A stretch of DNA of 64,000 nucleotides. It comes from Lachnospiraceae bacterium. Its GTDB lineage: Bacteria; Bacillota; Clostridia; Lachnospirales; Lachnospiraceae. Positions 45,292 to 54,922 of this stretch are shown here, one piece after another; position 1 is the stretch's first letter; each line of letters starts with the position of its first letter. Below the pieces are notes generated by a model that searched no databases, had not been told where the DNA came from, and saw only the letters and a list, made by a program, of their open reading frames with translations. The stretch lies in contig CAJTCV010000003.1 of the NCBI GenBank assembly GCA_910574805.1, positions 124,001-188,000 on the forward strand, written 5' to 3'. The position numbers and the translations under genes are program-made.

Positions 45292-46080
45292 ATGAGTTAT
45301 CTGAATCAGGTCACAGGGTACAGAGGGGATCTGCTTTTGAACAGGTCTGTGGTGAAGAAGGGGATGTATGCGCTGCTGGAACCGGACGGTCTGGTGAAAA
45401 ATACAATTCCGGGATTTGAAGGATGCGATGTCACAATACTGGCGTCTCCTGCACTGGGCGCTTCCTTTGTGGATTATCTGGTGTCCATCGCCCCGGGCGG
45501 AGGGAACCGGAAAGGCTTTGGAGGAGATGTGGAGAGCTTTTTCTATCTGTTTGACGGAAGTGTGAAAGTGTGGAATGAGGAAGAAGAGGCGGTGCTTACG
45601 GCAGGCGGATATCTGTATTGTCCGGAAGGCAGGAGGCTGTATTTTGAGAACGCAGGTGACAGCACTGCTCATGGTTTTCTGTATAAGAGAAAATATATTC
45701 CGCTGGAAGGAGAGAAAGCCTGTACGGTACTGGGTAATATTCATGAGGTTTCGTGGAAAGAATATGAAGGAATGTCGGATGTGCTTGTAAAGGATTTCCT
45801 GCCGTCCGCGTCAGACCTCGGATTTGACATGAATTTTCATATTCTCTGTTTTAAGGCCGGTGCGAGCCATGGATATATCGAGACGCATGTGCAGGAGCAT
45901 GGAGCATATATCTATTCCGGAAGCGGCATGTACAATCTGAACAATGAATGGATTCCTGTGAAAAAGGGGGACTATCTCTTTATGGGAGCCTACTGCCCGC
46001 AGGCATCCTACGCGGTGGGGCGCGGGGAAGATTTTGCCTATATTTATTCCAAGGACTGCAACCGGGACGTGATCCTGTAG
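45292..46080 (+). CDS. allE: (S)-ureidoglycine aminohydrolase
   Basis: The 262-residue bicupin converts (S)-ureidoglycine to (S)-ureidoglycolate and ammonia, keeping the stereochemistry in purine-ring catabolism. The N terminus reads NQVTGYRGDLLLNRSVVKKG, and the second cupin carries the manganese ligands Glu197, His199 and His203 (ETHVQEH) and Gln237 (CPQASY). The spacing matches the four ligands as I recall them for the plant enzyme. I choose the ATG at 45292, eight bases after AGGAGG; an open frame continues upstream to 45163 but has no family similarity. It starts the ureide island, 25 bases before allD. Confidence 0.93.
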   Translation: MSYLNQVTGYRGDLLLNRSVVKKGMYALLEPDGLVKNTIPGFEGCDVTILASPALGASFVDYLVSIAPGGGNRKGFGGDVESFFYLFDGSVKVWNEEEEAVLTAGGYLYCPEGRRLYFENAGDSTAHGFLYKRKYIPLEGEKACTVLGNIHEVSWKEYEGMSDVLVKDFLPSASDLGFDMNFHILCFKAGASHGYIETHVQEHGAYIYSGSGMYNLNNEWIPVKKGDYLFMGAYCPQASYAVGRGEDFAYIYSKDCNRDVIL

Positions 46081-46105
46081 AGCGGGATACAGGAGGGATT
46101 TTAAG

Positions 46106-47158
46106 ATGCGTGTCAGACCAGAGGAATTAAGAGAATTGATGATTCGGAAATTTACCGGTGCCGGTATGAATCAGGAGCATGCCGGGATCATGGCAGATAT
46201 TCTGGTGTGGTCGGATTATAAAGGGATCCATTCTCATGGAGCCGTGCGGGTAGAGTATTATACGGAACGGATTGCCAAAGGCGGTATCAATGTAGATCCG
46301 GATTTCTCTTTCCGAAAGACAGGTCCGTGCACCGGGATTTTTGAAGGGGACAATGGATGCGGCTATGCGGCTGCCAGCCTTGCCATGGAGCATGCGGTGG
46401 CCATGGCAAAGGAGAACGGGGCGGCTGTGGTGGGCGTCAGAAATATCTCACACAGCGGGAGCATCGGATATTATGCGGAGATGGCGGCCAAAGAGGGAAT
46501 GCTGGCTGTTACCATGTGCCAGTCGGATCCCATGGCTGTTCCGTACGGAGGAACAGAGCCGTTTTACGGAACCAATCCCATTGCCTTCGGAGCGCCCACG
46601 GCCGATGAGCGGCTTGTGATCTTTGATATGGCGACGACGGTACAGGCGTGGGGCAAGATCCTGGTGGCCAGAGCGAAAAAGGAGTCGATTCCGGATACCT
46701 GGGCAGTGGATGAAGAGGGGCGGCCCACGACGGATTCCAGTAAAGTGAATGCGCTCCTTCCCATTGCGGGTCCCAAAGGATACGGGTTGATGATGATGGT
46801 GGATGTACTGTCCGGCATCCTGCTGGGAGTGCCTTTTGGCAGGCATGTCAGCTCCATGTATGAGGATCTGTCACAGGGAAGGAGGCTGGGACATCTGCAT
46901 ATTGTCATGGACCCTGCCAGATTTACAGACAGGTCAAAGTTCCTGGAGCAGATGTCGCAGGTTCTGGATGAGCTGGCGGAAGTAAAACCGGCTCCCGGAT
47001 TTACGAAGGTCTGTTATCCGGGAGAGCGGGGGATGCTCCGCAGAAAGAAATACGAAGAGGATGGAGGAATTGAGATCGTAGATGAGCTGTATGAGTATCT
47101 GATCAGCAGTGAACTTCATCACAACCGCTATGATCATAAGAACAGGTTTGCTGAATAG
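46106..47158 (+). CDS. allD: Ureidoglycolate dehydrogenase (NAD+)
   Basis: The 350-residue protein belongs to the malate/L-sulfolactate/ureidoglycolate dehydrogenase family, which has its own NAD-binding fold. It has KGIHSHGAVRVEYY with the catalytic His near residue 47, RNISHSGSIGYYAEMA near 112, GGTEPFYGTNPIAFGAP near 150 and GPKGYGLMMMVDVLSG near 224. Length matches E. coli AllD (about 349). With allE directly upstream, the likely reaction is (S)-ureidoglycolate to oxalurate with NAD+ reduction, the step that feeds the oxamate carbamoyltransferase module further downstream. AGGAGGG precedes the start. Confidence 0.9.
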   Translation: MRVRPEELRELMIRKFTGAGMNQEHAGIMADILVWSDYKGIHSHGAVRVEYYTERIAKGGINVDPDFSFRKTGPCTGIFEGDNGCGYAAASLAMEHAVAMAKENGAAVVGVRNISHSGSIGYYAEMAAKEGMLAVTMCQSDPMAVPYGGTEPFYGTNPIAFGAPTADERLVIFDMATTVQAWGKILVARAKKESIPDTWAVDEEGRPTTDSSKVNALLPIAGPKGYGLMMMVDVLSGILLGVPFGRHVSSMYEDLSQGRRLGHLHIVMDPARFTDRSKFLEQMSQVLDELAEVKPAPGFTKVCYPGERGMLRRKKYEEDGGIEIVDELYEYLISSELHHNRYDHKNRFAE

Positions 47159-47183
47159 ACAGTCGCCGGATGGGGGACAGGGC

Positions 47184-48800
47184 ATGACACTGGAAAAACT
47201 GTTGGAGGATGAAACCCTTCAGGATCTGACAATCATTAATCAAAAAGCGGATTTGGGCCGGGATGTGTCGTCGGTGGAATCAACGGAAACGCCCGACGTT
47301 GTGGCGTATGTCTCTGTGAACAGCCTGATCATCACAACTGCCATGGTGTATAAGGACGATCAGGAACGGCTCTGTGAACTGATCCTGCGTCTGAATGCAA
47401 TGCCGTGCGCGGGGCTGGCGATCAAGCTGGGAAGATTTGTGGATAAACTGGACCGGAAAGTGATCGAGACTGCGGATTCCGTGGGATTTCCCCTGATCCG
47501 GATCCCCATGTGCAGAACGCTTGGGAATGTCTATCATAATCTGCTGTCCATTATCTGGGAGAGCGAGAACAAGGATCTGATCGATGCACTGAATATCCAG
47601 AAGAAGTTCTATAATTTGATCATTCACGGCATTTCTTTAAAACGTCTTGTGAAGGTGCTGGGGACGACCATCAGAAAGCATGTCCTGATCATTGATCGGT
47701 TCGGAGAGATCTGCGGGTGCTGTCAGACCAGTGAGTATGAGAACAGAATTGCTGTCAGACTGATCCGGAAAATTGATAAAGACAACAGTGAGTATATCCG
47801 AAAAGCTGTTCCCGCTTCCGGAAAGGAAAAGGAGACGGTCGTGCAGATCTATCCGATCAAGTCTGTCAATCGAAACAGCCATTTTCTTCTCATCTTTGAC
47901 CGGGAAGGAAATTCAGCAATCTCTGCTTTTGTAATGGAAGAGATTATTCTGATCCTTGGGATGCATTTTTACAAAAACCTGTTTATGTATCTGAATGAGA
48001 TGCGTACAAGGGACAGCTTTCTGCAGATTATGCTGAAGGACAGCAAGGAAGAGCACTGGTCACACCAGCAGATTCTGGCTCTGGGGCAGGAGCACGGCTT
48101 AAGGCACAGTGATTACTACCGGGTTGTGCTGGGGCGTTTTCGGACGGCGGAAGTGCAGAAGTTTCATATGGTGCAGCTTCTGCGCAGAGAGGAAGAATAT
48201 ATTCTCGTTTATGATTATCTGAAACGGAAGATCAGAACCTGTTTTCAGGAAAATATCGTGGTACTGCCGGATATCAGCCATTGGCGGTATATGCTGCTGA
48301 TCCAGGAAAAGAGTGTGGATCTTCGCCGGGCTCTGGATGAGATCTGTCATACCGTGGAATCTTCCTTTCAGAAACAGATGGTCTTTTCCTATGGAAATGA
48401 TGCATATGATATGGGAACGACGACTGCCTCCTACTGGGAGGCGGCGGAGATCTTCCAGAATCTGGAGGACTGTCCGGAGGAATATATTTTTACTTATAAG
48501 CCGCAGAATATTATGGAGCTGCTGAAAGGGATTTCAGGGGTGAGGATCGATGAAGTGTGCAGACGTATGCTGAAGGAGCTTGCATTTCCGGCGGATGAGA
48601 TGAACCGGGAACTGAAAAAAACTTTGAAGGCGTATCTTGACTGCCACTGCAGCATCATGGAGACGGCCAACCGTCTGTATCTTCACAGAAATACCGTCCG
48701 GTACCGGATCAAAAAATGTGAGGAGATCATGGGAAATGACCTGAGTGATTCCCAGTACTGTTTTCAGCTGCAGTTGTGCCTGATCTTGTCTGATATGTAA
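47184..48800 (+). CDS. pucR: PucR-family transcriptional regulator
   Basis: The 538-residue regulator has the N-terminal PucR sensing domain (about 1-125; LEDETLQDLTIINQKADLGR), a GGDEF-like middle region (about 300-420) and a C-terminal PucR/CdaR-type helix-turn-helix, YLDCHCSIMETANRLYLHRN followed by TVRYRIKKCEEI near residue 495. Founding member PucR of Bacillus controls purine and allantoin catabolism. The ATG at 47184 follows GGGGGACAGG 26 bases after allD, so it is made with allE-allD and could sense a ureide. A terminator follows. Confidence 0.9.
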   Translation: MTLEKLLEDETLQDLTIINQKADLGRDVSSVESTETPDVVAYVSVNSLIITTAMVYKDDQERLCELILRLNAMPCAGLAIKLGRFVDKLDRKVIETADSVGFPLIRIPMCRTLGNVYHNLLSIIWESENKDLIDALNIQKKFYNLIIHGISLKRLVKVLGTTIRKHVLIIDRFGEICGCCQTSEYENRIAVRLIRKIDKDNSEYIRKAVPASGKEKETVVQIYPIKSVNRNSHFLLIFDREGNSAISAFVMEEIILILGMHFYKNLFMYLNEMRTRDSFLQIMLKDSKEEHWSHQQILALGQEHGLRHSDYYRVVLGRFRTAEVQKFHMVQLLRREEEYILVYDYLKRKIRTCFQENIVVLPDISHWRYMLLIQEKSVDLRRALDEICHTVESSFQKQMVFSYGNDAYDMGTTTASYWEAAEIFQNLEDCPEEYIFTYKPQNIMELLKGISGVRIDEVCRRMLKELAFPADEMNRELKKTLKAYLDCHCSIMETANRLYLHRNTVRYRIKKCEEIMGNDLSDSQYCFQLQLCLILSDM

Positions 48801-48819
48801 AGAAAAGAGAAAGAATACA

Positions 48820-48853
48820 GGAGTTTTCCGTTGGAATATGGAAGACTCCTTTT
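48820..48853 (+). terminator. Rho-independent terminator after pucR
   Basis: GGAGTTTTCC (48820-48829) pairs with GGAAGACTCC (48840-48849), one wobble, then TTTT and a T-rich tail. It splits allE-allD-pucR from the transporter operon. The AT-rich 134 bases that follow contain TATACA and TATACT boxes but no clear -35, fitting activator control. Confidence 0.85.
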
Positions 48854-48987
48854 GTTTTGTGTTTTATTGAATGTACAATACGCACAATAAAGGCGTTTTT
48901 TTTGTTCTTCTGATATATAGGATATACAAAACATATGGATTATACTTGGCATATCAAATGAGAAACAGACAGGTACAGGAGGGAAGT

Positions 48988-50379
48988 ATGATAACTGGAA
49001 AAGATCTGATTTTGAAAAATGTGGCAGACCCGAAGGTCTCTCTGCCCAGGCATATGCCGAAGATCCCGGATGAAGTGTACGGGCTGAGACTGAAGAAGGT
49101 GCTGAGGGCCATGGAACAGAGAAAATATGAGTATCTGATCCTGTACGGAGACCGGGAACATTTTTCCAACTTTGAGTATCTTGTGGGATTCGAGCCAAGG
49201 TTCGAGGAAGGAATCCTGATCCTGAGTGCAGACGGGACAGCGGCGCTGCTGCTTGGCAATGAGTGTTTTGTCATGTGCAGGAACAGCCGTTTAAAGGCAA
49301 AGGGCATTCTCTATCAGGCGCTGTCTCTTCCGGGTCAGCCCATTGACCAGCTGAGAGATCTGGGAGAAATCCTGGCAGAAGAGGGGCTGAGAGAAGGCGT
49401 GAAGACCGGGATCGTCGGGTGGAAGCTCATGTATCCCCGGTACGGACATGAGAGAATGTTCGATGTGCCGTCCTACATTGTGGAAGCAGTGCAGAAAGCA
49501 GCAGGGAAGGAACAGGTATCCAATGCCACAGACCTGTTCATCCATCCGGAATACGGTGTGCGGATGGTACATACAGCAGCGGAGATTGCAGCACTGGAGT
49601 TTGGCGCAGCCTATGCGTCGGATGCTGTGCGGCGGATGCTTGCGTATATGAGGCCCGGCATGACGGAGCTGGAGATCTCCATGACCATGGGAAGCGGCGG
49701 TCTGGAACAGTCCTGCTTTCCGATGATGTCCTCCGGAGAGCGGACGCGTATGGGACTGGTCAGTCCGTCGGACAGAGAGCTCAGGACAGGTGATCCGGTG
49801 AGCTGTTCCCAGGGACTTCGGGGCGGTCTTACCTGCCGGGCGGGATATGCGGCATATACAGAGGCGGATCTTCCGGCGGACCGGCGTGACTTTGTGGAGA
49901 AACTGGCAGCACCGTATTTTGCAACAGTCGTGAACTGGATGGAGCAGATTCGCCTGGGGGCCTGTGCGGGGGATATTTTCCGGATGGTTCAGAGTACGTT
50001 CCCGAAGGAGACTTACGGCTGGGTCCTGAATCCGGGTCATTTTATCGCAACGGAAGAGTGGAGTTCTTCTCCGTTCTATGAAGGCTCCAGAGTGGCGATC
50101 CGGAGCGGCATGTGTATCCAGATGGATATTATTCCGGGAATTGACGGTTATGCAGGAGTAAACTGCGAAGACGGGCTGGCGGTTGCCGATGAAGCACTGA
50201 GGGATGAGCTGAAGCAGTCGTATCCGGAGGTGTATGACCGGATGCAGCAGAGGAGAGATCTGGCTGTGGAGCAGATCGGGATAAAGCTGGCGGAGGAAGT
50301 CCTGCCCTTATCCGGTACATTTGGACTTTACCGTCCGTATCTTCTGAACCACAGTCTGGCATTTTCAGTGAAGAGCTGA
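48988..50379 (+). CDS. M24 (creatinase/aminopeptidase) fold protein lacking the metal-ligand aspartates
   Basis: The 463-residue protein has a creatinase-type N-terminal domain (about 1-190) and a pita-bread domain of the M24 family. Metallopeptidases of this fold need two Asp, one His and two Glu. Here the first Asp aligns with Ser274 and the second with about Ala285 (GDPVSCSQGLRGGLTCRAGY), the His is kept at 351 (NPGHFIATEEW), the first Glu is Asp380 (IQMDIIPG), and the second Glu is kept at 394 (NCEDGLAV). A normal dinuclear site is therefore unlikely. Creatinase has this fold without metal and releases urea, so an amidinohydrolase-like or binding role is conceivable. The ATG at 48988 follows AGGAGGG. 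Confidence 0.8.
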   Translation: MITGKDLILKNVADPKVSLPRHMPKIPDEVYGLRLKKVLRAMEQRKYEYLILYGDREHFSNFEYLVGFEPRFEEGILILSADGTAALLLGNECFVMCRNSRLKAKGILYQALSLPGQPIDQLRDLGEILAEEGLREGVKTGIVGWKLMYPRYGHERMFDVPSYIVEAVQKAAGKEQVSNATDLFIHPEYGVRMVHTAAEIAALEFGAAYASDAVRRMLAYMRPGMTELEISMTMGSGGLEQSCFPMMSSGERTRMGLVSPSDRELRTGDPVSCSQGLRGGLTCRAGYAAYTEADLPADRRDFVEKLAAPYFATVVNWMEQIRLGACAGDIFRMVQSTFPKETYGWVLNPGHFIATEEWSSSPFYEGSRVAIRSGMCIQMDIIPGIDGYAGVNCEDGLAVADEALRDELKQSYPEVYDRMQQRRDLAVEQIGIKLAEEVLPLSGTFGLYRPYLLNHSLAFSVKS

Positions 50380-50411
50380 AAACACATATATTTAAAAAAG
50401 GAGGGTTACAG

Positions 50412-52064
50412 ATGAAAAAAAGAATGATGGCATGGCTGCTGGCAGGTATGATGGCGGCGTCGGCGCTGACCGGCTGCGGAGGGAAGACAGAGCAGGAGCC
50501 GGCTCCTGCAGCTCCGGATGCGGCTGCATCGGAAGAGACCGGGGACGGTGAAGAAGCAGACAGCAGTACGGCTGCAGCGGAGTACAAAGAAGAAATCCAT
50601 ATCGGCTACAAGATCGAGCCGGCTACGCTGGACACCATGATGGTGGGAGATGCGCCTGCACGCGTGATTTCTTACGGCAGCATCTATGAAGCACTGGTGA
50701 CAATGGATGCAGACTTTAAGGTACGGGAGGAACTCTGCGAATCCTATGAAGTAAGTGCGGATGCGAAAGAATATACCTGGAAACTGCGGCAGGGCGTAAA
50801 GTTCCACAACGGCGAAGAAATGAAAGCGGACGATGTGGTCGCTTCCATGAACCGCTGGGTGGAGCACTACGGAAATGCCCAGGCCATGGTCGGGGATTCC
50901 AGGTTTGAAAAGGTGGATGACTATACGGTGAAAATTTCCCTTGAGAATCCGGCTGCGTTCCTGAACGAGCTGATTGCCACCCAGACCCAGGGTTCGGTGA
51001 TCATGCCCAAATCCGTGCTGGATGATCTGGACCCGGAGACCGGTTCGGTCAAATCCTATGTAGGCACCGGTCCTTATAAGTTCGGTGAGTGGAAGGAAGG
51101 CAGCTATATCCGCCTGGACCGTTATGAGGACTACCAGCCTTATGGGACCGAGGGGGACTGCAGCGGATGGTACGGATATAAGTCTCAGCCGACAAAGACC
51201 GTCTATTATGACATTGTCACGGATGTGGCAACCCGCACGACCGGCATCCAGACCGGAGAGTTTGATATCGTTTATGAGATGAGCACGGATGATTATCCCA
51301 TGTTTGAGGCAACGGACGGATTGAATACATGGAAGGAAATGAATGGAGAGTGGGTAATCGTTTATAACAAAGAGGACGGACTGACGAAGGATATCAATAT
51401 CCGTCAGGCAGTCAACGCGATTGCGAACCCGACCGAAATCCTCACGGCGGCTCACGGCAATCCGGATTTCTTCCGCGTGGAAGTCAGCTTCATGCCGGAG
51501 GAGACAGTGAACTGGTACACGGACAGTGGGAAAGAAAATGCGCATAAGGTGAATGCAGAACTGGCAGAAGAATATCTGGACAAAGCCGGTTACAATGGAG
51601 AGACTTTCCGTATTCTCTGTGCGTCCAATGATATCAATCTGAGCAACGCTGCAGTCGCCCTGAAAGCAGAGCTGGAAGCAATTGGCATGACGGTGGAGCT
51701 TGTGACGCCCGACTGGACAAGCTATTCCTCCTACCGTTCTGATCCGTCGAAGTATGACGTATTCTTCGCGGCCCTCATTCCGGTGGCAGTACCGCCTCTT
51801 CAGTTATATCTCAGTTCCACCTGGGCAGGATTCACCCAGGATCAGCAGATCTTTGACCTGGTGGCTCAGATGAATCAGACGACGGATCTTGACGCCTGTA
51901 AGGAAGTATGGGACGAGCTTCAGGCATACTGCTGGACGGAGAGTCTGCCGGCGACAAAACTGGGCACCGTATTCTTATATGGAGTATACACGGATCAGGT
52001 GGAGAATTTTTCCTCCTTCTGCAGCGGTCCGATTATCGGCAACATTGCGGTCAGAAAACAGTAA
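50412..52064 (+). CDS. ABC transporter substrate-binding lipoprotein, family 5 (Dpp/Opp type)
   Basis: The 550-residue lipoprotein (lipobox LTGC, Cys22) has the peptide/nickel-type binding fold: a short Pro/Ala/Glu linker, then KIEPATLDTMMVGDAPARVI near residue 65, ESYEVSADAKEYTWKLRQGV then KFHNGEEMKADDVVASMNRW near 130, and VGTGPYKFGEWKEGSYIRLD near 217. Family 5 proteins bind peptides but also many small compounds. In this setting between regulator and amidohydrolase genes it may bind a ureide, hydantoin-like or N-acyl compound. It opens a five-gene transporter set with an AAGGAGGG site. Confidence 0.92.
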   Translation: MKKRMMAWLLAGMMAASALTGCGGKTEQEPAPAAPDAAASEETGDGEEADSSTAAAEYKEEIHIGYKIEPATLDTMMVGDAPARVISYGSIYEALVTMDADFKVREELCESYEVSADAKEYTWKLRQGVKFHNGEEMKADDVVASMNRWVEHYGNAQAMVGDSRFEKVDDYTVKISLENPAAFLNELIATQTQGSVIMPKSVLDDLDPETGSVKSYVGTGPYKFGEWKEGSYIRLDRYEDYQPYGTEGDCSGWYGYKSQPTKTVYYDIVTDVATRTTGIQTGEFDIVYEMSTDDYPMFEATDGLNTWKEMNGEWVIVYNKEDGLTKDINIRQAVNAIANPTEILTAAHGNPDFFRVEVSFMPEETVNWYTDSGKENAHKVNAELAEEYLDKAGYNGETFRILCASNDINLSNAAVALKAELEAIGMTVELVTPDWTSYSSYRSDPSKYDVFFAALIPVAVPPLQLYLSSTWAGFTQDQQIFDLVAQMNQTTDLDACKEVWDELQAYCWTESLPATKLGTVFLYGVYTDQVENFSSFCSGPIIGNIAVRKQ

Positions 52065-52094
52065 ATTCAAAAAGGCTTGAACGGAGGTCAGTAC

Positions 52095-53045
52095 ATGGTC
52101 AAATATATTGCCAGAAAAATGTTCGCAGTATTGACAGTCCTGTTCGTCGTATCCTTTGTGACTTTTTTTATCATACATCTGACTCCCGGCGATCCCGCAA
52201 GGGTGATGCTGGGAGCGGATGCATCCGAAGAGGCCGTGGAGAACCTGAGGGAACAGATGGGGCTTAACCGGCCTCTTCCGGTGCAGTATGTGGAATGGCT
52301 GGGGAATGTACTGAGAGGAAACCTTGGAGATTCCATCTTCATGAAAGGAAGTATGACGAGCATCATTGGACTGCGGATGAAGCCAACCGTAGAGTTGACG
52401 GTATTTGCACTTGTGATCGCGGTCTTTATTGCCATTCCAACCGGAATTCTGGCAGCCAGAGGCAGAGGGAGGCTGGTAGATCAGGGGATGATGGCGGTTT
52501 CCATGCTGGGCGTCAGCGTTCCGAATTTTCTGCTGGGACTCCTGCTGGTGCTGCTGTTTGCCGTGAAGCTGAAGCTGTTTCCGGCGTCAGGCTATAAGGA
52601 GCTTCAGGAAGCAGGACTTCTGGAACATTTACGATATCTGCTTCTCCCTGCCGTCTCTCTGGGGTTAATGCATGCGGCGCTTCTGAGCCGGATGACCCGC
52701 TCCGCCGTACTGGAGGTTCTGAATAAAGACTATATCAAGATGGCAAAGGCAAAAGGCGTGAGAGCATTCTCTTTAATGTTTCGGCATGCTTTGAGAAATG
52801 CCCTCATACCGGTCATTACGGTCATTGCACAGAGCTTTGTATCGCTTCTGGCAGGAGCGCTGGTGACGGAGACGGTTTTTAACATACCGGGGATCGGCAA
52901 ACTGGTCATTGATTCCATCAGTCGGCGGGACTATGAGGTGGTGCAGGCCATGGTTCTTTTGATCGCGGTCGTTAACGTGCTGATTATGTTTCTGCTGGAT
53001 ATTTTATACGGAATTATCGATCCAAGGATCAGAAGCGGGAAGTAA
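52095..53045 (+). CDS. ABC transporter permease, DppB type
   Basis: The 316-residue permease has six membrane helices and the family pattern KYIARKMFAVLTVLFVVSFV at the N terminus, HLTPGDPARVMLG near residue 29, and the cytoplasmic coupling loop around SRMTRSAVLEVLNKDYIKMA then KAKGVRAFSLMFRHALRNAL near 200. GGAGG precedes the ATG at 52095. It pairs with the DppC-type permease 13 bases downstream. Confidence 0.94.
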   Translation: MVKYIARKMFAVLTVLFVVSFVTFFIIHLTPGDPARVMLGADASEEAVENLREQMGLNRPLPVQYVEWLGNVLRGNLGDSIFMKGSMTSIIGLRMKPTVELTVFALVIAVFIAIPTGILAARGRGRLVDQGMMAVSMLGVSVPNFLLGLLLVLLFAVKLKLFPASGYKELQEAGLLEHLRYLLLPAVSLGLMHAALLSRMTRSAVLEVLNKDYIKMAKAKGVRAFSLMFRHALRNALIPVITVIAQSFVSLLAGALVTETVFNIPGIGKLVIDSISRRDYEVVQAMVLLIAVVNVLIMFLLDILYGIIDPRIRSGK

Positions 53046-53058
53046 AGGGGGCTGGAAG

Positions 53059-53925
53059 ATGGAACTGAAAACAGTAAAAGAGCAGATGCGCAGGGAGCAC
53101 AGACAACTGAAAATCCGGAAATTTATAAGGAACCGAGCCCTGATGATCGGGGCTGTGGTGACCGTGCTCATGATTCTTCTTGCAGCTCTGTCCAGAGGGA
53201 TTGCGCCGTATGATCCGCTGGAAATTGACGTGACAAAGAGACTGATGCCGCCGTGCGGAGCGTATGTGTTCGGAACGGATACGTTCGGCAGGGATGTGCT
53301 GAGCAGAATTCTGTACGGAACTGCCATCTCCATGAAAGTGGGGCTTGTGGTCAGCGTTACTTCTTTTGTTATCGGGCTGGTCATGGGGCTGTATTCCGGA
53401 TATTATCCCCGGCTTGGGGCGGTGCTCATGCGTCTGTGCGATGGTCTGAAGGCGATCCCGTCTCTGATTCTCGCAATCGCTCTGGTGGGAGTTATGGGGG
53501 CCGGGATGCGCAATGTAATTTTGACGCTGAGCATCATTTCCATACCGGATATTGCCAGGGTCGCCCGTTCGCTGACACTTCAGGTAAAAGAGCAGACCTA
53601 TATAGAAGCGCTTCGGGCTTCCGGTGCGGGGAGCATGCGGATTATATGGCTGAATATTATGCCCAATGTCATATCAACCGTTCTGGTTCAGGTATCTTTT
53701 ATTTTTGCCACAGCGGTGATCTCGGAAGCTTCTCTGAGCTTTCTGGGAGTGGGTATTCCGGTACCGGAGCCCAGCTGGGGCAATATCATTAACGAAGGAA
53801 AGACCGTGATCTTTCAGGCATGGTGGATGGTCGTCTATCCAGGAATCTTTATTGCGGCGTCTGTACTGGGGCTGAACCTTTTGGGAGAAGGTTTAAGGGA
53901 TTTCCTCGACCCGCTGACAAATTAG
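53059..53925 (+). CDS. ABC transporter permease, DppC type
   Basis: The 288-residue permease has a cytoplasmic N terminus, six helices, the conserved segment GTDTFGRDVLSRILYGTAIS near residue 73, and the coupling loop EQTYIEALRASGAGSMRIIW near 179. The C-terminal PEPSWGNIINEG near 233 is typical of this subunit. It forms the membrane channel with the DppB-type partner. Confidence 0.94.
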   Translation: MELKTVKEQMRREHRQLKIRKFIRNRALMIGAVVTVLMILLAALSRGIAPYDPLEIDVTKRLMPPCGAYVFGTDTFGRDVLSRILYGTAISMKVGLVVSVTSFVIGLVMGLYSGYYPRLGAVLMRLCDGLKAIPSLILAIALVGVMGAGMRNVILTLSIISIPDIARVARSLTLQVKEQTYIEALRASGAGSMRIIWLNIMPNVISTVLVQVSFIFATAVISEASLSFLGVGIPVPEPSWGNIINEGKTVIFQAWWMVVYPGIFIAASVLGLNLLGEGLRDFLDPLTN

Positions 53926-53940
53926 GCAGGAGGGAGCATT

Positions 53941-54918
53941 GTGAGCAGTAAATTGTTGGAAGTGAAAAATCTTGCGGCCTCCTTTAAGACAGAAAGGGGA
54001 CTGATGAAGGCAATTGACGGCATCAGCTTTTATGCGCAGGAGAATGAGATTCTGGGAATCGTAGGAGAATCCGGGTGCGGAAAAAGCGTGACATGTCAGT
54101 CAGTCCTGCGTCTTTACGATGAGAAGCATCTGGTAAAGCTGGAAGGGGAAATTCTGTTTGACGGAGAAAACCTTCTGAAATATTCGGAAAAGGAAATGGA
54201 GCATATCCGGGGCGGAGCCATATCCATGGTATTTCAGGATGCGCTGAGCGCTCTGAATCCGGTCATGAAAATCGGAGATCAGATTGTGGAAGGCATTCTT
54301 CTGCATCATAAGGAACTGTCAAAGGCGGAAGCAAAAGAGCGGGCGCTGAACATTCTGGAGCAGGTTGGCATTCCGGCGTTTCGGGAACGGTTTGAACAGT
54401 ATCCTCACGAGCTGTCCGGAGGAATGCGCCAGAGAATCATGATTGCCATTGCGCTGGTGTGCGGGCCGCGGATTCTCATCGCAGACGAGCCTACGACGGC
54501 GCTGGATGTGACAATTCAGGCGCAGATCATGAATCTGATCGTCCGTCTGAAAGAGGAAATGGGAATGAGCGTCATCCTGATTACCCACGATCTGGCGGTT
54601 GTGGCAGAGACCTGCGACCGGGTCGTCGTTATGTATCTGGGACAGATTGTGGAGGAGGCGGATGTGAAAGAACTGTTTCTGCATCCGGCTCATCCGTATA
54701 CCAGAGGAATGATGATGTCGATTCCTTCCATGTCGGAGGAAAAGCCGGAGCGGCTGTATGTGATTCAGGGTACGGTTCCTCTGTTAAGTCAGATACCGTC
54801 TGGATGCAGGTTTGCCCCCAGGTGCGAATATGCCACGCAGCGATGCCGGGAAGCGATGCCGGAACTGGAAGAACTGGAGAACGGCCATAAGGTAAGATGC
54901 TTTATGGCGCAGAGGTAG
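53941..54918 (+). CDS. ABC transporter ATP-binding protein, DppD type
   Basis: The 325-residue ATPase has Walker A GESGCGKSVT near residue 41, the Q-loop MVFQDALSALNPVM near 96, signature LSGGMRQR near 159 and Walker B ILIADEPTTALD near 179. The C-terminal oligopeptide-type domain has CRFAPRCEYATQRC, the cysteine pattern that in some members holds an Fe-S cluster. Translation starts at GTG with AGGAGGG upstream. Confidence 0.94.
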   Translation: MSSKLLEVKNLAASFKTERGLMKAIDGISFYAQENEILGIVGESGCGKSVTCQSVLRLYDEKHLVKLEGEILFDGENLLKYSEKEMEHIRGGAISMVFQDALSALNPVMKIGDQIVEGILLHHKELSKAEAKERALNILEQVGIPAFRERFEQYPHELSGGMRQRIMIAIALVCGPRILIADEPTTALDVTIQAQIMNLIVRLKEEMGMSVILITHDLAVVAETCDRVVVMYLGQIVEEADVKELFLHPAHPYTRGMMMSIPSMSEEKPERLYVIQGTVPLLSQIPSGCRFAPRCEYATQRCREAMPELEELENGHKVRCFMAQR

Positions 54919-54922
54919 ATAT

